Shown one piece after another: positions 45,054 to 53,627 of a DNA stretch of 64,000 nt (positions within the stretch are counted from its first letter, which is position 1; every line of letters starts with the position of its first letter). Source of the DNA: Candidatus Saccharimonadota bacterium (lineage in GTDB: Bacteria; Patescibacteriota; Saccharimonadia; Saccharimonadales; Saccharimonadaceae); the NCBI GenBank assembly GCA_017510075.1, contig JAFWNY010000018.1:1-64000 (forward strand), given 5' to 3'. The position numbers and the translations under genes are program-made. The notes under the pieces are model-generated. The model was not told the DNA's origin and did not search any database. It saw nothing but the letters and a program-made list of their open reading frames with translations.

Positions 45054-45057
45054 TTTG

Positions 45058-45522
45058 TTATTCTGCCTTTTTCTCAGGTCTTTTTAAGAGCGCAACCTGT
45101 TTGAACGAGCCACCAGCCTTCTTAATCGCTTCCACGGCAGTTTTTGATGCAAACTGCGTTTCGAGATCGATTTTTGCTGTCAACTCACCGCGCGTAATTA
45201 CCTTCACCTTCACAAACGGCGAAGAAATTAACGCAGCTTCAGCCAACTTATAATTGTCAACCTTGCCAGACAATTCATTCAAACGATCAGTATATACCAC
45301 CTCAGCCTTCGGATGGAACGACTTAAAGCCCTTTAGTTTCGGCACCGCCTGCATAATCGCACGCTGGCCGCCCATGAAGCCTGCCGGCATCTTGCGATGA
45401 CCGGTACGAGCCTTCTGGCCTTTAGTACCACGGCCGGCAGTCTTACCCTGCCCCGCCGCAGTACCACGACCCTTGCGACTCGGGCGAGTATTCTTCTCTA
45501 CAGTCAAATCATTGTATTTCAT
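45058..45522 (-). CDS. rplO: Large ribosomal subunit protein uL15
   Basis: A 154-residue L15 with the Gly/Lys/Arg-rich N-terminal arm (RKGRGTAAGQGKTAGRGTKG) and an L15 core. It directly follows rpsE with a one-base overlap, so rpmD (uL30), normally between them, is absent, as generally in CPR bacteria. secY, the usual next gene, is 39 kb away. Confidence 0.97.
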   Translation of the reverse strand: MKYNDLTVEKNTRPSRKGRGTAAGQGKTAGRGTKGQKARTGHRKMPAGFMGGQRAIMQAVPKLKGFKSFHPKAEVVYTDRLNELSGKVDNYKLAEAALISSPFVKVKVITRGELTAKIDLETQFASKTAVEAIKKAGGSFKQVALLKRPEKKAE

Positions 45523-46292
45523 TACTTAGTCTCCTTTTTAGCGGTGGACTTTTTCGCCGTAGTCTTCTTAGTGGCTGGTTTCTTCTCAGCAGCAGCCTCA
45601 GCAGTCTTAGCCGTAGCCTTCTTCGCAGCCGGCTTCTCCGCCTTAGTTTCAGCCTTTTTAACCTTCACTCCAGCCTTCTCCGCCTTCGTACCAACCCACT
45701 CGCTCCTCGGCACCTGCGCCTTCAAGCCCTCAATCACCGCGTAGGCAATGTTGACTTTATTGGTCGAACCAAGCGACTTCGAAATCAAATTCTTCACGCC
45801 AGTCAGACCCATAATCGATCGCACTGTACCACCAGCGATAATACCAGTACCAGGTGCCGCTGGCTTCATCAGTACATCTGCACCAGTCACCTTAGTTCGG
45901 CTCTCATGACAAATCGTCTCACCATTCATGTTAAAGGTGATCATCGACTTCTTCGCCTTACGTGAGGCCTTGCTTACCGCCGTCGTCACGTCGTTACCCT
46001 TAGCTACGCCGATACCAACTCTGTTCTTATGATCACCAATCGCCACCAATGCCTTAAATCGCATCCTACGACCACCGGCCACCGTACGCGACACGCGGTC
46101 TACCGCAATCGTAATCTCGTCAAATTCCTTCGGCCCCGCATCTGCACGCACGCGGTCACGACGATTCCGACGATCCATCCGCTTACCCGAAATATCCCGA
46201 GTCTGGCGCGTCGCCGCCGTCTTGTCGTCCATCTTCAGCGTACCAGATTTATTAATTACTCTTGGGGCTTTCTTCTCAGTATTGTCAGCCAT
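45522..46292 (-). CDS. rpsE: Small ribosomal subunit protein uS5
   Basis: A 256-residue S5. A ~50-residue basic N-terminal extension precedes the conserved double-stranded-RNA-binding and S5 domains (DEITIAVDRVSRTVAGGRRMRFKA; GTGIIAGGTVRSIMGLTGVKNL). A ~65-residue Ala/Lys/Thr-rich tail ends it. The family norm is ~165, so both extensions are lineage-specific. Confidence 0.97.
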   Translation of the reverse strand: MADNTEKKAPRVINKSGTLKMDDKTAATRQTRDISGKRMDRRNRRDRVRADAGPKEFDEITIAVDRVSRTVAGGRRMRFKALVAIGDHKNRVGIGVAKGNDVTTAVSKASRKAKKSMITFNMNGETICHESRTKVTGADVLMKPAAPGTGIIAGGTVRSIMGLTGVKNLISKSLGSTNKVNIAYAVIEGLKAQVPRSEWVGTKAEKAGVKVKKAETKAEKPAAKKATAKTAEAAAEKKPATKKTTAKKSTAKKETK

Positions 46293-46294
46293 AA

Positions 46295-46624
46295 TTAAAA
46301 CTCCAATCCTTCTTTGCGAGCCGCATCAGCTAATGCCGACATCCGCCCCGCATATAATTTAGCACCACGGTCAAATACAACCTTCGAAATCTTCGCGGCT
46401 TTTGCCTTTTTCGCAATCTCCGTACCGATTTCTGCTGCTTTTTCCGACTTCGACCCAGTTAGTTTACCACCAACCGTCGTCACATAGCATAACGTGGTTT
46501 TCTTGTCATCATCGATAATCTGCGCTATAATGTGCTGGTTCGAAAAATGCACTGTAAGCCGCGGCCGTTCCGCCGTCCCGTGAATCTTCGCGCGCGTGCG
46601 CTTTGCTCTAAATTCGCTTTTCAT
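46295..46624 (-). CDS. rplR: Large ribosomal subunit protein uL18
   Basis: A 109-residue L18, a 5S rRNA binder (RAKIHGTAERPRLTVHFSNQHI; VVFDRGAKLYAGRMSALADAAR). Co-transcribed with rplF upstream and rpsE downstream. Confidence 0.97.
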   Translation of the reverse strand: MKSEFRAKRTRAKIHGTAERPRLTVHFSNQHIIAQIIDDDKKTTLCYVTTVGGKLTGSKSEKAAEIGTEIAKKAKAAKISKVVFDRGAKLYAGRMSALADAARKEGLEF

Positions 46625-47160
46625 TACTTCTTACCTGCCTTTCCAGCCTTGCGGATAATCACCTCGTCCACGTACTTGATGCCTTTACCCTTGTAAGGCT
46701 CCGGCTTCTTCAAAGCGCGAATCTCCGCGGCCACCTGACCAACTTTCTGCTTATCGATGCCCGAAACGGTGATTTCCATTTTATTGGTGGCGAGCTGTAC
46801 GCCCTCTGGCGCCTTGTATTTCACTGGATGTGAAAACCCAAGTGCCATTTCGATTTCCTGTCCACCACCTGATAGACGAAAACCTACACCATTAATTTCT
46901 AGTTTTTTCTCGTAGCCTTTAGTCACGCCCTGCACGGCATTATTAAGTAATGCCCTTTGCAAACCGTGCCAAGCTCGAGATTTTGGCTCGTCATCCTCGC
47001 GAGTGACCGTAGCCTGAGTGCCTTCGACCGTAACCTTAGTCTTCGGCTGAACCGGAACGATGAGCTGACCCTTCGGCCCAGCGACAGTAATCTCACTCTC
47101 GCCGACCGTAATTGTCACTCCCGCCGGAATCTCGATGGGTTGTTTTCCGATACGACTCAT
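46624..47160 (-). CDS. rplF: Large ribosomal subunit protein uL6
   Basis: A 178-residue L6 with start MSRIGKQPIEIP, two repeated halves and the C-terminal PEPYKGKGIKYVDEVIIRKAGKAGKK. It is the first gene of the second ribosomal block (rplF-rplR-rpsE-rplO). Two promoters lie upstream, because the block has been separated from rpsH by an inserted surface-protein gene. Confidence 0.97.
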   Translation of the reverse strand: MSRIGKQPIEIPAGVTITVGESEITVAGPKGQLIVPVQPKTKVTVEGTQATVTREDDEPKSRAWHGLQRALLNNAVQGVTKGYEKKLEINGVGFRLSGGGQEIEMALGFSHPVKYKAPEGVQLATNKMEITVSGIDKQKVGQVAAEIRALKKPEPYKGKGIKYVDEVIIRKAGKAGKK

Positions 47161-47190
47161 ATCTTTTCCTTTTAGTTAATATTACCCCTA

Positions 47191-47219
47191 ATTATACCAC
47201 ACTTCACCCCTATATGCAA
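47191..47219 (-). promoter_or_regulatory. Proximal promoter of rplF
   Basis: TTGCAT and TATAAT with 17 bp spacing and GTGTGG before the -10. Confidence 0.75.
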
Positions 47220-47221
47220 GC

Positions 47222-47246
47222 AAAATCCCCCATTTCTGGAGGATTT
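47222..47246 (-). other. Hairpin between the two rplF promoters
   Basis: AAATCC pairs with GGATTT with inner CC/GG pairs; TTTTG follows on the minus strand. It may end the surface-protein transcript or attenuate the distal promoter. Confidence 0.45.
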
Positions 47247-47264
47247 CACTTATACTATAAGTCC

Positions 47265-47293
47265 ATTATAGCACACTTTCTTGTTTTTGTCAA
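47265..47293 (-). promoter_or_regulatory. Distal, perfect-consensus promoter of rplF
   Basis: TTGACA and TATAAT with 17 bp spacing and GTGTGC before the -10. It starts ~12 bp beyond the surface-protein stop codon. Confidence 0.85.
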
Positions 47294-47304
47294 GATTACC
47301 CCTG

Positions 47305-49221
47305 TTACTTACGCTTTGCCACCACCGCTGCACCGGCCAATGCTACCGTCGCCATAGCTACCGCTCCAGCCACAGCCATATTAGAGCTTGCCGAAGCACC
47401 TTCGCTTGTTGCAGCACCAGTATTTGGCGAAGTCACGGAAGTGGTTACTGTTACCACCGGAGCCAAAGTGTCAACATAACCAACACCGTAAGCCGAGAAC
47501 TTGTCAGCGCGAACGTAAATCACGCCGTCTTTGATATAGAAATCTTCGCCTTCCACAAGCTCCTCAACCTCGCCGTTGTGATAACGGACTACGTAATAGG
47601 TACGTACATAGCCATCTGCAGGAGTACCAGTGGTATCATAAGGCACTGCTACAATGATCTTATCATCCAATTGGTGCAACTGGCCAGACCACACCAGCTC
47701 GTCCTCATACATCGCCTCTGCCCAAGCTGTAATGTCATAATACTTTACGTTCGTAGCACCGAGTTCTGCCATTTTAGCTACCAATGCTTCATCTACATCC
47801 GCCTCATCAAGCTCTTCTACGCTAGCCCCAGTAGTCATCTCGCAGCCATAATACACGCATTCAAGGAACATATTAATAGCCGACTCTTCATATTCTTCTT
47901 CATCAATTACAGCGTCAGCATCATAAGTCTCACCAAAGACCTCTTCGGCTTTCTTCAAAAACTCTTCCCATGTTTCTTCGGTATCTGCAGCCAAATATTC
48001 ATCAAGAAGGTTCTTTAAGGTATCCGCAGTAGCGGCATAATCCTCATCTGGATATTCGCCGTCAATTGCATTAATATCATAAATCACGACAAACGCATAT
48101 TTCAATTTACTAATAAGACCGCCATCAAATACATGTAAAAACTCGATAGGGTGGATGCCTAACTCCATCTCAGTTGTATCAATCGTAACTGCACCATCAA
48201 CCACTTCAATTGGCTCACCTGCACGCAGGTCAAACGCAAAATCCACGTCGAAGGCACTCTCGCTGTTGATAGTGGCTGTTTCACCTCGAGCTATTGCAAT
48301 ACTTTCTTGAGTCATATTTACCACAAAGAAAGTAGTGCTCAAAGTTTCAGTCGGATATGATGTGTTCACGACTTCAATAGAATATACACCTTCACTAGAT
48401 GTGTCGATCGCGATAGCTTCAAAACCATCAGCCTCATCAACCACCTCACCATCTATTGAAACGGTAGTATGAATCTTACCGAAAGTATCATCACTAATCG
48501 AATATTCTACGGTATCGCCTGGAGCATAGAATAAACCATCAGGAAATGTCACATCCAAATTATAAACTGCTACCGTCACAGTTCTCCAATCACGATATTG
48601 CGAACCCGGGTTATACCCTCTCCGTCTAATATTTACAGTGTACTCGCCAGCCTTACTAGCAGTCACCCTAATACCACTATTGGTTGTTTCACAGGTCAAA
48701 CCACTGTCTTCTGCTACGCTACAATTATACCTATATCGGAAACTATCCCACCCATCGACATTGAAATTCTTCGAGCCATCGGTAAGCTCCATTTCGTAAG
48801 TTGGGTCTTCGATAGTCGGCTCTGCTGCCAAAAGCGAAACCGCCCCGTCATTAACCAAGGCCACATTATCATTGACGCCTCGTAGATTCACTGCAGTAGT
48901 CCCAGCTACTGGCTGGCTAGACTCATTCTCCACTGTAGCCGGCTCAGCTACTTCCTCACCCTCGGCCCCACCTGCCACTTCGTCATCATTGGCTTCGTTG
49001 CCATTCACTTCATTATTATTCGCTTCACCTTCGACCTCTCCACCTTCACTGGTCTCCTCCCCACTAGCCTCATCCCCACTCTCGGCGCCAGCAGTGCCAG
49101 CAACTTCTGCCGCATCCCCGTCGCCAGTCGGTTCTTCAGCAAACGTCGCAGCCGCATTAGTAATACTTACACCCACCAGCATCAGTGCAAATAATGCACA
49201 AAGAAATCTTTTAAGTCTCAT
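47305..49221 (-). CDS. Large secreted surface protein with C-terminal wall-sorting-like signal
   Basis: A 638-residue exported protein. It has a signal peptide (~1-28), a Glu/Gly/Ala/Asn-rich linker (~29-95), and several beta-rich segments that look like Ig-type modules (~120-365; PGDTVEYSISDD). An acidic helical part (~370-500) and a ~100-residue terminal domain follow. The C-terminus has SPNTG, a hydrophobic helix and a KRK end, the layout of a sortase signal with Ser for Leu. The sortase at 4235 could attach it. It sits between rpsH and rplF. MRLKRF follows an AGGAG site. Confidence 0.82.
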   Translation of the reverse strand: MRLKRFLCALFALMLVGVSITNAAATFAEEPTGDGDAAEVAGTAGAESGDEASGEETSEGGEVEGEANNNEVNGNEANDDEVAGGAEGEEVAEPATVENESSQPVAGTTAVNLRGVNDNVALVNDGAVSLLAAEPTIEDPTYEMELTDGSKNFNVDGWDSFRYRYNCSVAEDSGLTCETTNSGIRVTASKAGEYTVNIRRRGYNPGSQYRDWRTVTVAVYNLDVTFPDGLFYAPGDTVEYSISDDTFGKIHTTVSIDGEVVDEADGFEAIAIDTSSEGVYSIEVVNTSYPTETLSTTFFVVNMTQESIAIARGETATINSESAFDVDFAFDLRAGEPIEVVDGAVTIDTTEMELGIHPIEFLHVFDGGLISKLKYAFVVIYDINAIDGEYPDEDYAATADTLKNLLDEYLAADTEETWEEFLKKAEEVFGETYDADAVIDEEEYEESAINMFLECVYYGCEMTTGASVEELDEADVDEALVAKMAELGATNVKYYDITAWAEAMYEDELVWSGQLHQLDDKIIVAVPYDTTGTPADGYVRTYYVVRYHNGEVEELVEGEDFYIKDGVIYVRADKFSAYGVGYVDTLAPVVTVTTSVTSPNTGAATSEGASASSNMAVAGAVAMATVALAGAAVVAKRK

Positions 49222-49251
49222 TGACTCCTCTCCTCTATTAATTATGTTTCC

Positions 49252-49280
49252 ATCATACCGCATCTTAATTCCAAACGCAA
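49252..49280 (-). promoter_or_regulatory. Promoter of the surface-protein gene
   Basis: TTGCGT and TATGAT with 17 bp spacing. The tandem repeats at 49342-49398 lie ~60 bp upstream. Confidence 0.65.
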
Positions 49281-49341
49281 GCATAAGCTTAAAACAAACT
49301 TAAAAAATCCCAAAATCCTTCAAAACCCAGTCCCGACCCCT

Positions 49342-49398
49342 AAAAACATCCCAAAAAACATCCCAAAAAACATCCCAAAAGCATCCCAAAAGCATCCC
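49342..49398. repeat. Five tandem 11-12 bp repeats upstream of the surface gene
   Basis: Units of A(4-6)-C/G-CATCCC: one AAAAACATCCC, two AAAAAACATCCC, two AAAAGCATCCC. A C7A8 tract follows at 49401-49415. Tandem units upstream of a surface-protein promoter could slip and vary expression. Confidence 0.8.
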
Positions 49399-49432
49399 AA
49401 CCCCCCCAAAAAAAACCATTTTTCACAAAAAA

Positions 49433-49457
49433 CTCACCCCTGTCAAACAGAGGTGAG
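49433..49457 (-). terminator. Terminator after rpsH
   Basis: CTCACCTCTGT faces ACAGGGGTGAG with one mismatch and a 3-base loop, followed on the minus strand by TTTTTT. It ends the first ribosomal block. Confidence 0.88.
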
Positions 49458-49479
49458 CCACCATATATTATATATATGT

Positions 49480-49881
49480 TTACCAAACTTTCACTAAGAT
49501 TTCGCCGCCCAAGCGATTTTTCTTCGCTTCACGACCCGTCATCAAGCCTTTAGACGTTGAAACGATGATCATTCCACGTCCAGACTTAATCGTTGGCAAA
49601 TCCTCCGCCGCGGAATACACCCGCCGTCCCGGCTTTGAAACTTTAGTAATCTCGTTAATCTTGGCAATCGTGCCCGGCTCGTTAATTACTACGTGGAGCA
49701 TCCCTCGCGGCTCCCCCTCCACCACTTCATAAGACGACACATAGCCATTCTTTGCCAGTACCTCGACCACCCCCACCTTCAATTTCGAAGTAGGAACGAG
49801 GATTTCATTTTTGCCGACCAATACCGCATTACGAATACGTGTCAAGAGGTCTGCAATTTGATCAGTAGATTGTAATGACAT
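49480..49881 (-). CDS. rpsH: Small ribosomal subunit protein uS8
   Basis: A 133-residue S8 with ADLLTRIRNA at the start and IVSTSKGLMTGREAKKNRLGGEILVKVW at the end. The start MSLQSTD follows AGGAG. It is the last gene of the rplC-to-rpsH block; a terminator follows at once, whereas in most bacteria rplF comes next. Confidence 0.97.
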   Translation of the reverse strand: MSLQSTDQIADLLTRIRNAVLVGKNEILVPTSKLKVGVVEVLAKNGYVSSYEVVEGEPRGMLHVVINEPGTIAKINEITKVSKPGRRVYSAAEDLPTIKSGRGMIIVSTSKGLMTGREAKKNRLGGEILVKVW

Positions 49882-49895
49882 ATTTCTCCTTTCTC

Positions 49896-50165
49896 CTACC
49901 AACTACTCTTAGTTACACCCGGAATTTCGCCCTTACTTGCCTTCTCCCGGAAATTAATACGACTTAGACCAAACCGGCGCATATACCCCCGCGGTCGCCC
50001 ATCGAGCATATCGCGGTTCTTGAGCCGTGTCGGCGAAGCGTTACGTGGAAGCTTCTGCAAGCCCTCCAAATCGCCTGCCGCCTTCAGCTCAGCCCGTTTA
50101 GCTTTATATTTATCGTACATTTTCTGCCGCTTGGCGTCGCGCAGTACTGCAGATTTCTTCGCCAT
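49896..50165 (-). CDS. rpsN: Small ribosomal subunit protein uS14, zinc-free form
   Basis: An 89-residue S14. The start is [20 protein letters not shown] and the C-terminal half has [36 protein letters not shown]. The CxxC pairs of the short zinc-binding S14 are absent; this is the cysteine-free type used by E. coli and by the zinc-starvation paralogue of Bacillus. One base after rplE. Confidence 0.96.
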   Translation of the reverse strand: MAKKSAVLRDAKRQKMYDKYKAKRAELKAAGDLEGLQKLPRNASPTRLKNRDMLDGRPRGYMRRFGLSRINFREKASKGEIPGVTKSSW

Positions 50166-50166
50166 A

Positions 50167-50796
50167 CTACTTCGCCTCCTTTTCAAACGGCATCCCAAAG
50201 AGTTCTAGCAATTTATAGCTTCCTTCCTTCGAACCATTTTTAATAATAAACGTCACTTCAAGCCCGTGCAAAACCGCCGCATCCTCAAAGGTAATCTCTG
50301 GGAACACCGTCTGCTCCTTCAGGCCCAAGTTGTAATTCCCCTGCACGTCAAACGCATTTCTCGACACGCCGTGAAAATCGCGCACGTGTGGCAAAGCGAT
50401 ATTGATCAACCGATCTACAAATTCGTACATCTTGGCACCTCGCAAAGTCGTGAGGTAGCCAACCGGTGCACCCATCCCTTTCCGAATCTTAAAGGTCGCA
50501 ATCGATTTTTTCGCCAGCCTCGAAGTTGGCGCCTGACCCGTAATCTTGGCCAGTGTCAGCTCCACCGTCTCGGTAAACCGCTTGTCTTCGCGCTTCTTCC
50601 CCACACCAGAAGAAACGACCACTTTCTTGAGCTCCGGCACCTGATTGATATTCTCGAGGCCCAGCTCTTTTTGTAATTTCGCCTTTAGCTCGTTGTTGTA
50701 GAGAGCCTTGAGGCGTGGTTGTGCTTTAGCCGCAGCCTTAGCTGTCTTTGCAGCCGGCTTCACCGCAGCCTTAGCAGCCGTTTTCTTTTCCGCCAT
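50167..50796 (-). CDS. rplE: Large ribosomal subunit protein uL5
   Basis: A 209-residue L5 that binds 5S rRNA and contacts the P-site tRNA. A ~27-residue Ala/Lys N-terminal extension precedes the normal start ([19 protein letters not shown]). The C-terminal part reads [19 protein letters not shown]. Overlaps rplX by one base. Confidence 0.97.
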   Translation of the reverse strand: MAEKKTAAKAAVKPAAKTAKAAAKAQPRLKALYNNELKAKLQKELGLENINQVPELKKVVVSSGVGKKREDKRFTETVELTLAKITGQAPTSRLAKKSIATFKIRKGMGAPVGYLTTLRGAKMYEFVDRLINIALPHVRDFHGVSRNAFDVQGNYNLGLKEQTVFPEITFEDAAVLHGLEVTFIIKNGSKEGSYKLLELFGMPFEKEAK

Positions 50797-51083
50797 TACT
50801 TAGCTCCTTTCTTTGACTTAGCTTTTTTGTCGGTCTTGCCAGCAGCCTTAAACTCCGCCGCCTCGACCAACTTCAAATTCGACATATCGATCCCTACGTG
50901 GATAGTTTTCTTACCGCCCGCTGGATTATAATAAGTCTTTTTCATGTGCCGCTCGACCATGCCGATCCCCTCTAGGCAAGCTTTGCCAGCCTTCCGGTCG
51001 ATTCGTACGATCTTCGCTTCTACGCCTTTATTCGCACCGCTGATAATCTTCACCTTATCATTTATCTTCAAACTCTTACTCAT
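50796..51083 (-). CDS. rplX: Large ribosomal subunit protein uL24
   Basis: A 95-residue L24 with a KOW motif at the start (NDKVKIISGANKGVEAKIVRID) and the EGIGMVERHMKK region. It ends in a basic tail. One of the two proteins that start 50S assembly. Confidence 0.96.
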   Translation of the reverse strand: MSKSLKINDKVKIISGANKGVEAKIVRIDRKAGKACLEGIGMVERHMKKTYYNPAGGKKTIHVGIDMSNLKLVEAAEFKAAGKTDKKAKSKKGAK

Positions 51084-51084
51084 C

Positions 51085-51453
51085 TTACAATACCTCCGGT
51101 GCTAAACTAATAATCTTGCTAAATCCGAGGTCACGCAGCTCCCTAGGAATCGGGCCAAACACACGTGTACCCTTCGGTGTCTTGTCATCATTTACGAGCA
51201 CTGCCGCATTCTCATCGAACCGAATGGTCGAACCATCTGGCCGGCGAATCGGCGCCACCGTCCGCACGATTACCGCACGTACGACCGCTTTCTTCTTCAC
51301 GTTGCCCGTCGGCGAAGCTTCCTTCACCGAGCAGGTCACAATGTCACCTACCCGTGCATACCTCGCCCGCGTCCCACCAAGTACCCGAATCACCCCAAGC
51401 TCTTTCGCACCTGAGTTATCGGCTACCTTTAATCTAGTTTCTTGCTGTATCAT
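51085..51453 (-). CDS. rplN: Large ribosomal subunit protein uL14
   Basis: A 122-residue L14 of exact family length ([27 protein letters not shown]; the end [20 protein letters not shown]). It lies between rpsQ and rplX in the usual order. Confidence 0.98.
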   Translation of the reverse strand: MIQQETRLKVADNSGAKELGVIRVLGGTRARYARVGDIVTCSVKEASPTGNVKKKAVVRAVIVRTVAPIRRPDGSTIRFDENAAVLVNDDKTPKGTRVFGPIPRELRDLGFSKIISLAPEVL

Positions 51454-51845
51454 TATTTGTCCTCCCCTTCCGCGGCCGTCTCGGCTTCAGCCTCGGCCAC
51501 CTCAGTAGCTTCAGCAGTAGCCTTCTCGGCCTTCGCGATTTCATCCGCGCCAACTTTCTTCTCATGCACGACTTCCGTCACGCCTTCTTTCAGCTCCACG
51601 GTACCACGCGACTTCTCAATTACCTTCACCAAAGTATAAGCCTTGGTCTTAGAAATCGGACGTGTCATCGCAATCTCCACACGATCCCCCACGTGAGCTT
51701 CATTTTTCTCATCATGTGCCGTGTATTTGCGAGTCTTGGTGTACTGCTTACGGTACAGCGGATGAGTTTCCCGTGACACGATCGAGACGGTAATGGTCTT
51801 ATCGCGCTTGTCGGAAGTTACGACCCCAATCAAAGTGTGTGCCAT
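51453..51845 (-). CDS. rpsQ: Small ribosomal subunit protein uS17
   Basis: A 130-residue S17. The OB fold fills ~1-82 ([40 protein letters not shown]), followed by a ~45-residue Ala/Glu-rich acidic tail. It starts one base after the rplP stop, leaving no room for rpmC (uL29), which normally lies between them. Confidence 0.96.
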   Translation of the reverse strand: MAHTLIGVVTSDKRDKTITVSIVSRETHPLYRKQYTKTRKYTAHDEKNEAHVGDRVEIAMTRPISKTKAYTLVKVIEKSRGTVELKEGVTEVVHEKKVGADEIAKAEKATAEATEVAEAEAETAAEGEDK

Positions 51846-51846
51846 C

Positions 51847-52266
51847 TTAAAACTCCTCTTTCTTAATTATTTTACATTTCACCGGCAATTTGTGTGAAGC
51901 GAGTCTCAGGGCTTCACGCGCCTGCTCCTCGGTCACATCGGCGATTTCAAACATCACCGTACCAGCCTTCACCTTCGCTACGTAAAACTGCGGCTCACCC
52001 TTCCCCGAACCCATTTTTACGTCTAGAGGTTTCTTCGTCACTGGCGTATGTGGGAAAATCCGAATCCAAATCTTACCACCACGTTTAATATAACGCGTAA
52101 TCGCCTGGCGAGCCGCCTCAATCTGGCGCGAGTTAATCCGCTCGTTATCAAGCGACATCAACCCAAACTCACCAAACGCTACCGTATTGCAACGTGTTGC
52201 CACGCCTTCGTTCTTGCCTTTGCGCACCTTGCGGTGTGCGGTTTTTCTTGGAAGTAAAATAGCCAT
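51847..52266 (-). CDS. rplP: Large ribosomal subunit protein uL16
   Basis: A 139-residue L16 ([45 protein letters not shown]). It helps place the A-site tRNA. The arginine-bearing [12 protein letters not shown] loop is normal. Confidence 0.98.
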   Translation of the reverse strand: MAILLPRKTAHRKVRKGKNEGVATRCNTVAFGEFGLMSLDNERINSRQIEAARQAITRYIKRGGKIWIRIFPHTPVTKKPLDVKMGSGKGEPQFYVAKVKAGTVMFEIADVTEEQAREALRLASHKLPVKCKIIKKEEF

Positions 52267-52267
52267 T

Positions 52268-52894
52268 TTATTTCTCCCCCTTATAAATCCAGACCTTTAC
52301 CCCTACGATACCGGCAATCGTCGGTGCGTGATGACAATAAAAGTCAATATCCGCGCGCAACGTATGTAGCGGCACCGACCCCTCAATAAACTTCTCACGA
52401 CGCGACATCTCAGCGCCATTCAGACGCCCAGACACTTCGATACGTACGCCCTTCGCGCCCGCGTTCATCGTCGACTGCAAAGCCATCTTGACGGCTCGGC
52501 GGAAGTTCATCCGCTTCCCAAGCTGGAAACCAATGTTCTCTGCGACCAATTTCGCATTGAGCTCCGGTTTCTTCACTTCCTCGACGTTGATCCGAATCGG
52601 ACCCTCGACGATTTTCTCGAGCTGTTTCTTCAGCTCATTGATCCCCGCGCCCTGCTTACCAATTACGGCACCAGCCTTCGCTGTCAAAATCGTAATCGTA
52701 GTAAGATTGGCGGAGCGTTCTATATTAATTCGCGCAATCGTCGGACGAGCCTTAAATCGCTCCTCGATCGTCTTGCGAATTTTGTCGTCTTCCACGAGCC
52801 AGCGCCGGAAATCGCTCTTGCGGGTAAACCACTTCGAGGACCAGTCCTTGCTGATCTGGAGACGGTAAGAGATGGGATTAACCTTCTGACCCAT
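52268..52894 (-). CDS. rpsC: Small ribosomal subunit protein uS3
   Basis: A 208-residue S3 with the N-terminal GQKVNPISYRLQISKDWSSKW, a KH domain around GAVIGKQGAGINELKKQLE, and the C-terminal GRLNGAEMSRREKFIEGSVPLHTLRADIDF. It lines the mRNA entry tunnel. Confidence 0.98.
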   Translation of the reverse strand: MGQKVNPISYRLQISKDWSSKWFTRKSDFRRWLVEDDKIRKTIEERFKARPTIARINIERSANLTTITILTAKAGAVIGKQGAGINELKKQLEKIVEGPIRINVEEVKKPELNAKLVAENIGFQLGKRMNFRRAVKMALQSTMNAGAKGVRIEVSGRLNGAEMSRREKFIEGSVPLHTLRADIDFYCHHAPTIAGIVGVKVWIYKGEK

Positions 52895-52895
52895 A

Positions 52896-53333
52896 TTACT
52901 TTTTCTCCTTTTTCGCCGCTGCTTTCTCAGACTTCACTGGCTTTTCAGCCTTTTCCGCCTTTGGCGCAGCTTTTTTAACTTTCTCTTCGCCGGCGACCTC
53001 GACGAATATATTACTACTAATCTTCTCATATGGAAGCGCTCGGCCCCTAGAAGCTGGTACATAACGACGCATCCGTGTCCCTGAGGTCACGAAAATCCGC
53101 GCAATTCTTACCGTCTTCGGGTCAATCGACTTCCCGGAATTATTCAGCAAATTCGCATTTGCCGACTCCACCGCTTTCAAAACTGCTCGCGCTGCCCGCC
53201 GTGGTGTATGTTCCAAAATCACCACCGCATCCGCTACATAGCGGTCACGTACGAGTGAAGCCACAATGTTGGTCTTCCTCGGCTGCGAGTCAATTCCTTT
53301 CTCATATGCATGTGCAAAATATGTGTCCGCCAT
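52896..53333 (-). CDS. rplV: Large ribosomal subunit protein uL22
   Basis: A 145-residue L22. The conserved region runs ~15-115 (SLVRDRYVADAVVILEHTPRRAARAVLKAVESA; RGRALPYEKISSNIFVEV), followed by a Lys/Ala/Glu tail. It reaches the peptide exit tunnel. Confidence 0.96.
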   Translation of the reverse strand: MADTYFAHAYEKGIDSQPRKTNIVASLVRDRYVADAVVILEHTPRRAARAVLKAVESANANLLNNSGKSIDPKTVRIARIFVTSGTRMRRYVPASRGRALPYEKISSNIFVEVAGEEKVKKAAPKAEKAEKPVKSEKAAAKKEKK

Positions 53334-53336
53334 AAT

Positions 53337-53627
53337 TTATTTTCCTTTCGCGGCTGCAGCTTCTGCAGCTTTCTTGCCACCATGGCGCTTAAATTTACGA
53401 GTTGGCGCAAATTCACCGAGCTTATGACCAACCATGTTTTCCGAAATAAACACCGGTACGTGCACCTTGCCGTTATGCACAGCAATCGTCCGCCCCACCA
53501 TCTCTGGCGAAATCGTGGACTGGCGCGCCCAAGTCTTAATCACGGTGCGGTCTTCGCTGGAGAGGGCTGCCACCTTCTTTGCGAGTTTGTAGTCCACAAA
53601 TGGACCTTTCTTTAGGCTCCTCGACAT
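53337..53627 (-). CDS. rpsS: Small ribosomal subunit protein uS19
   Basis: A 96-residue S19: [38 protein letters not shown], and [20 protein letters not shown] short Ala/Lys tail follows. Located between rplB and rplV as usual. Confidence 0.98.
   Translation of the reverse strand: MSRSLKKGPFVDYKLAKKVAALSSEDRTVIKTWARQSTISPEMVGRTIAVHNGKVHVPVFISENMVGHKLGEFAPTRKFKRHGGKKAAEAAAAKGK

Noticed and set aside
49342-49398. Tandem repeats considered as a CRISPR array
   Set aside because: Units are 11-12 bp with no spacers and there is no cas gene nearby.
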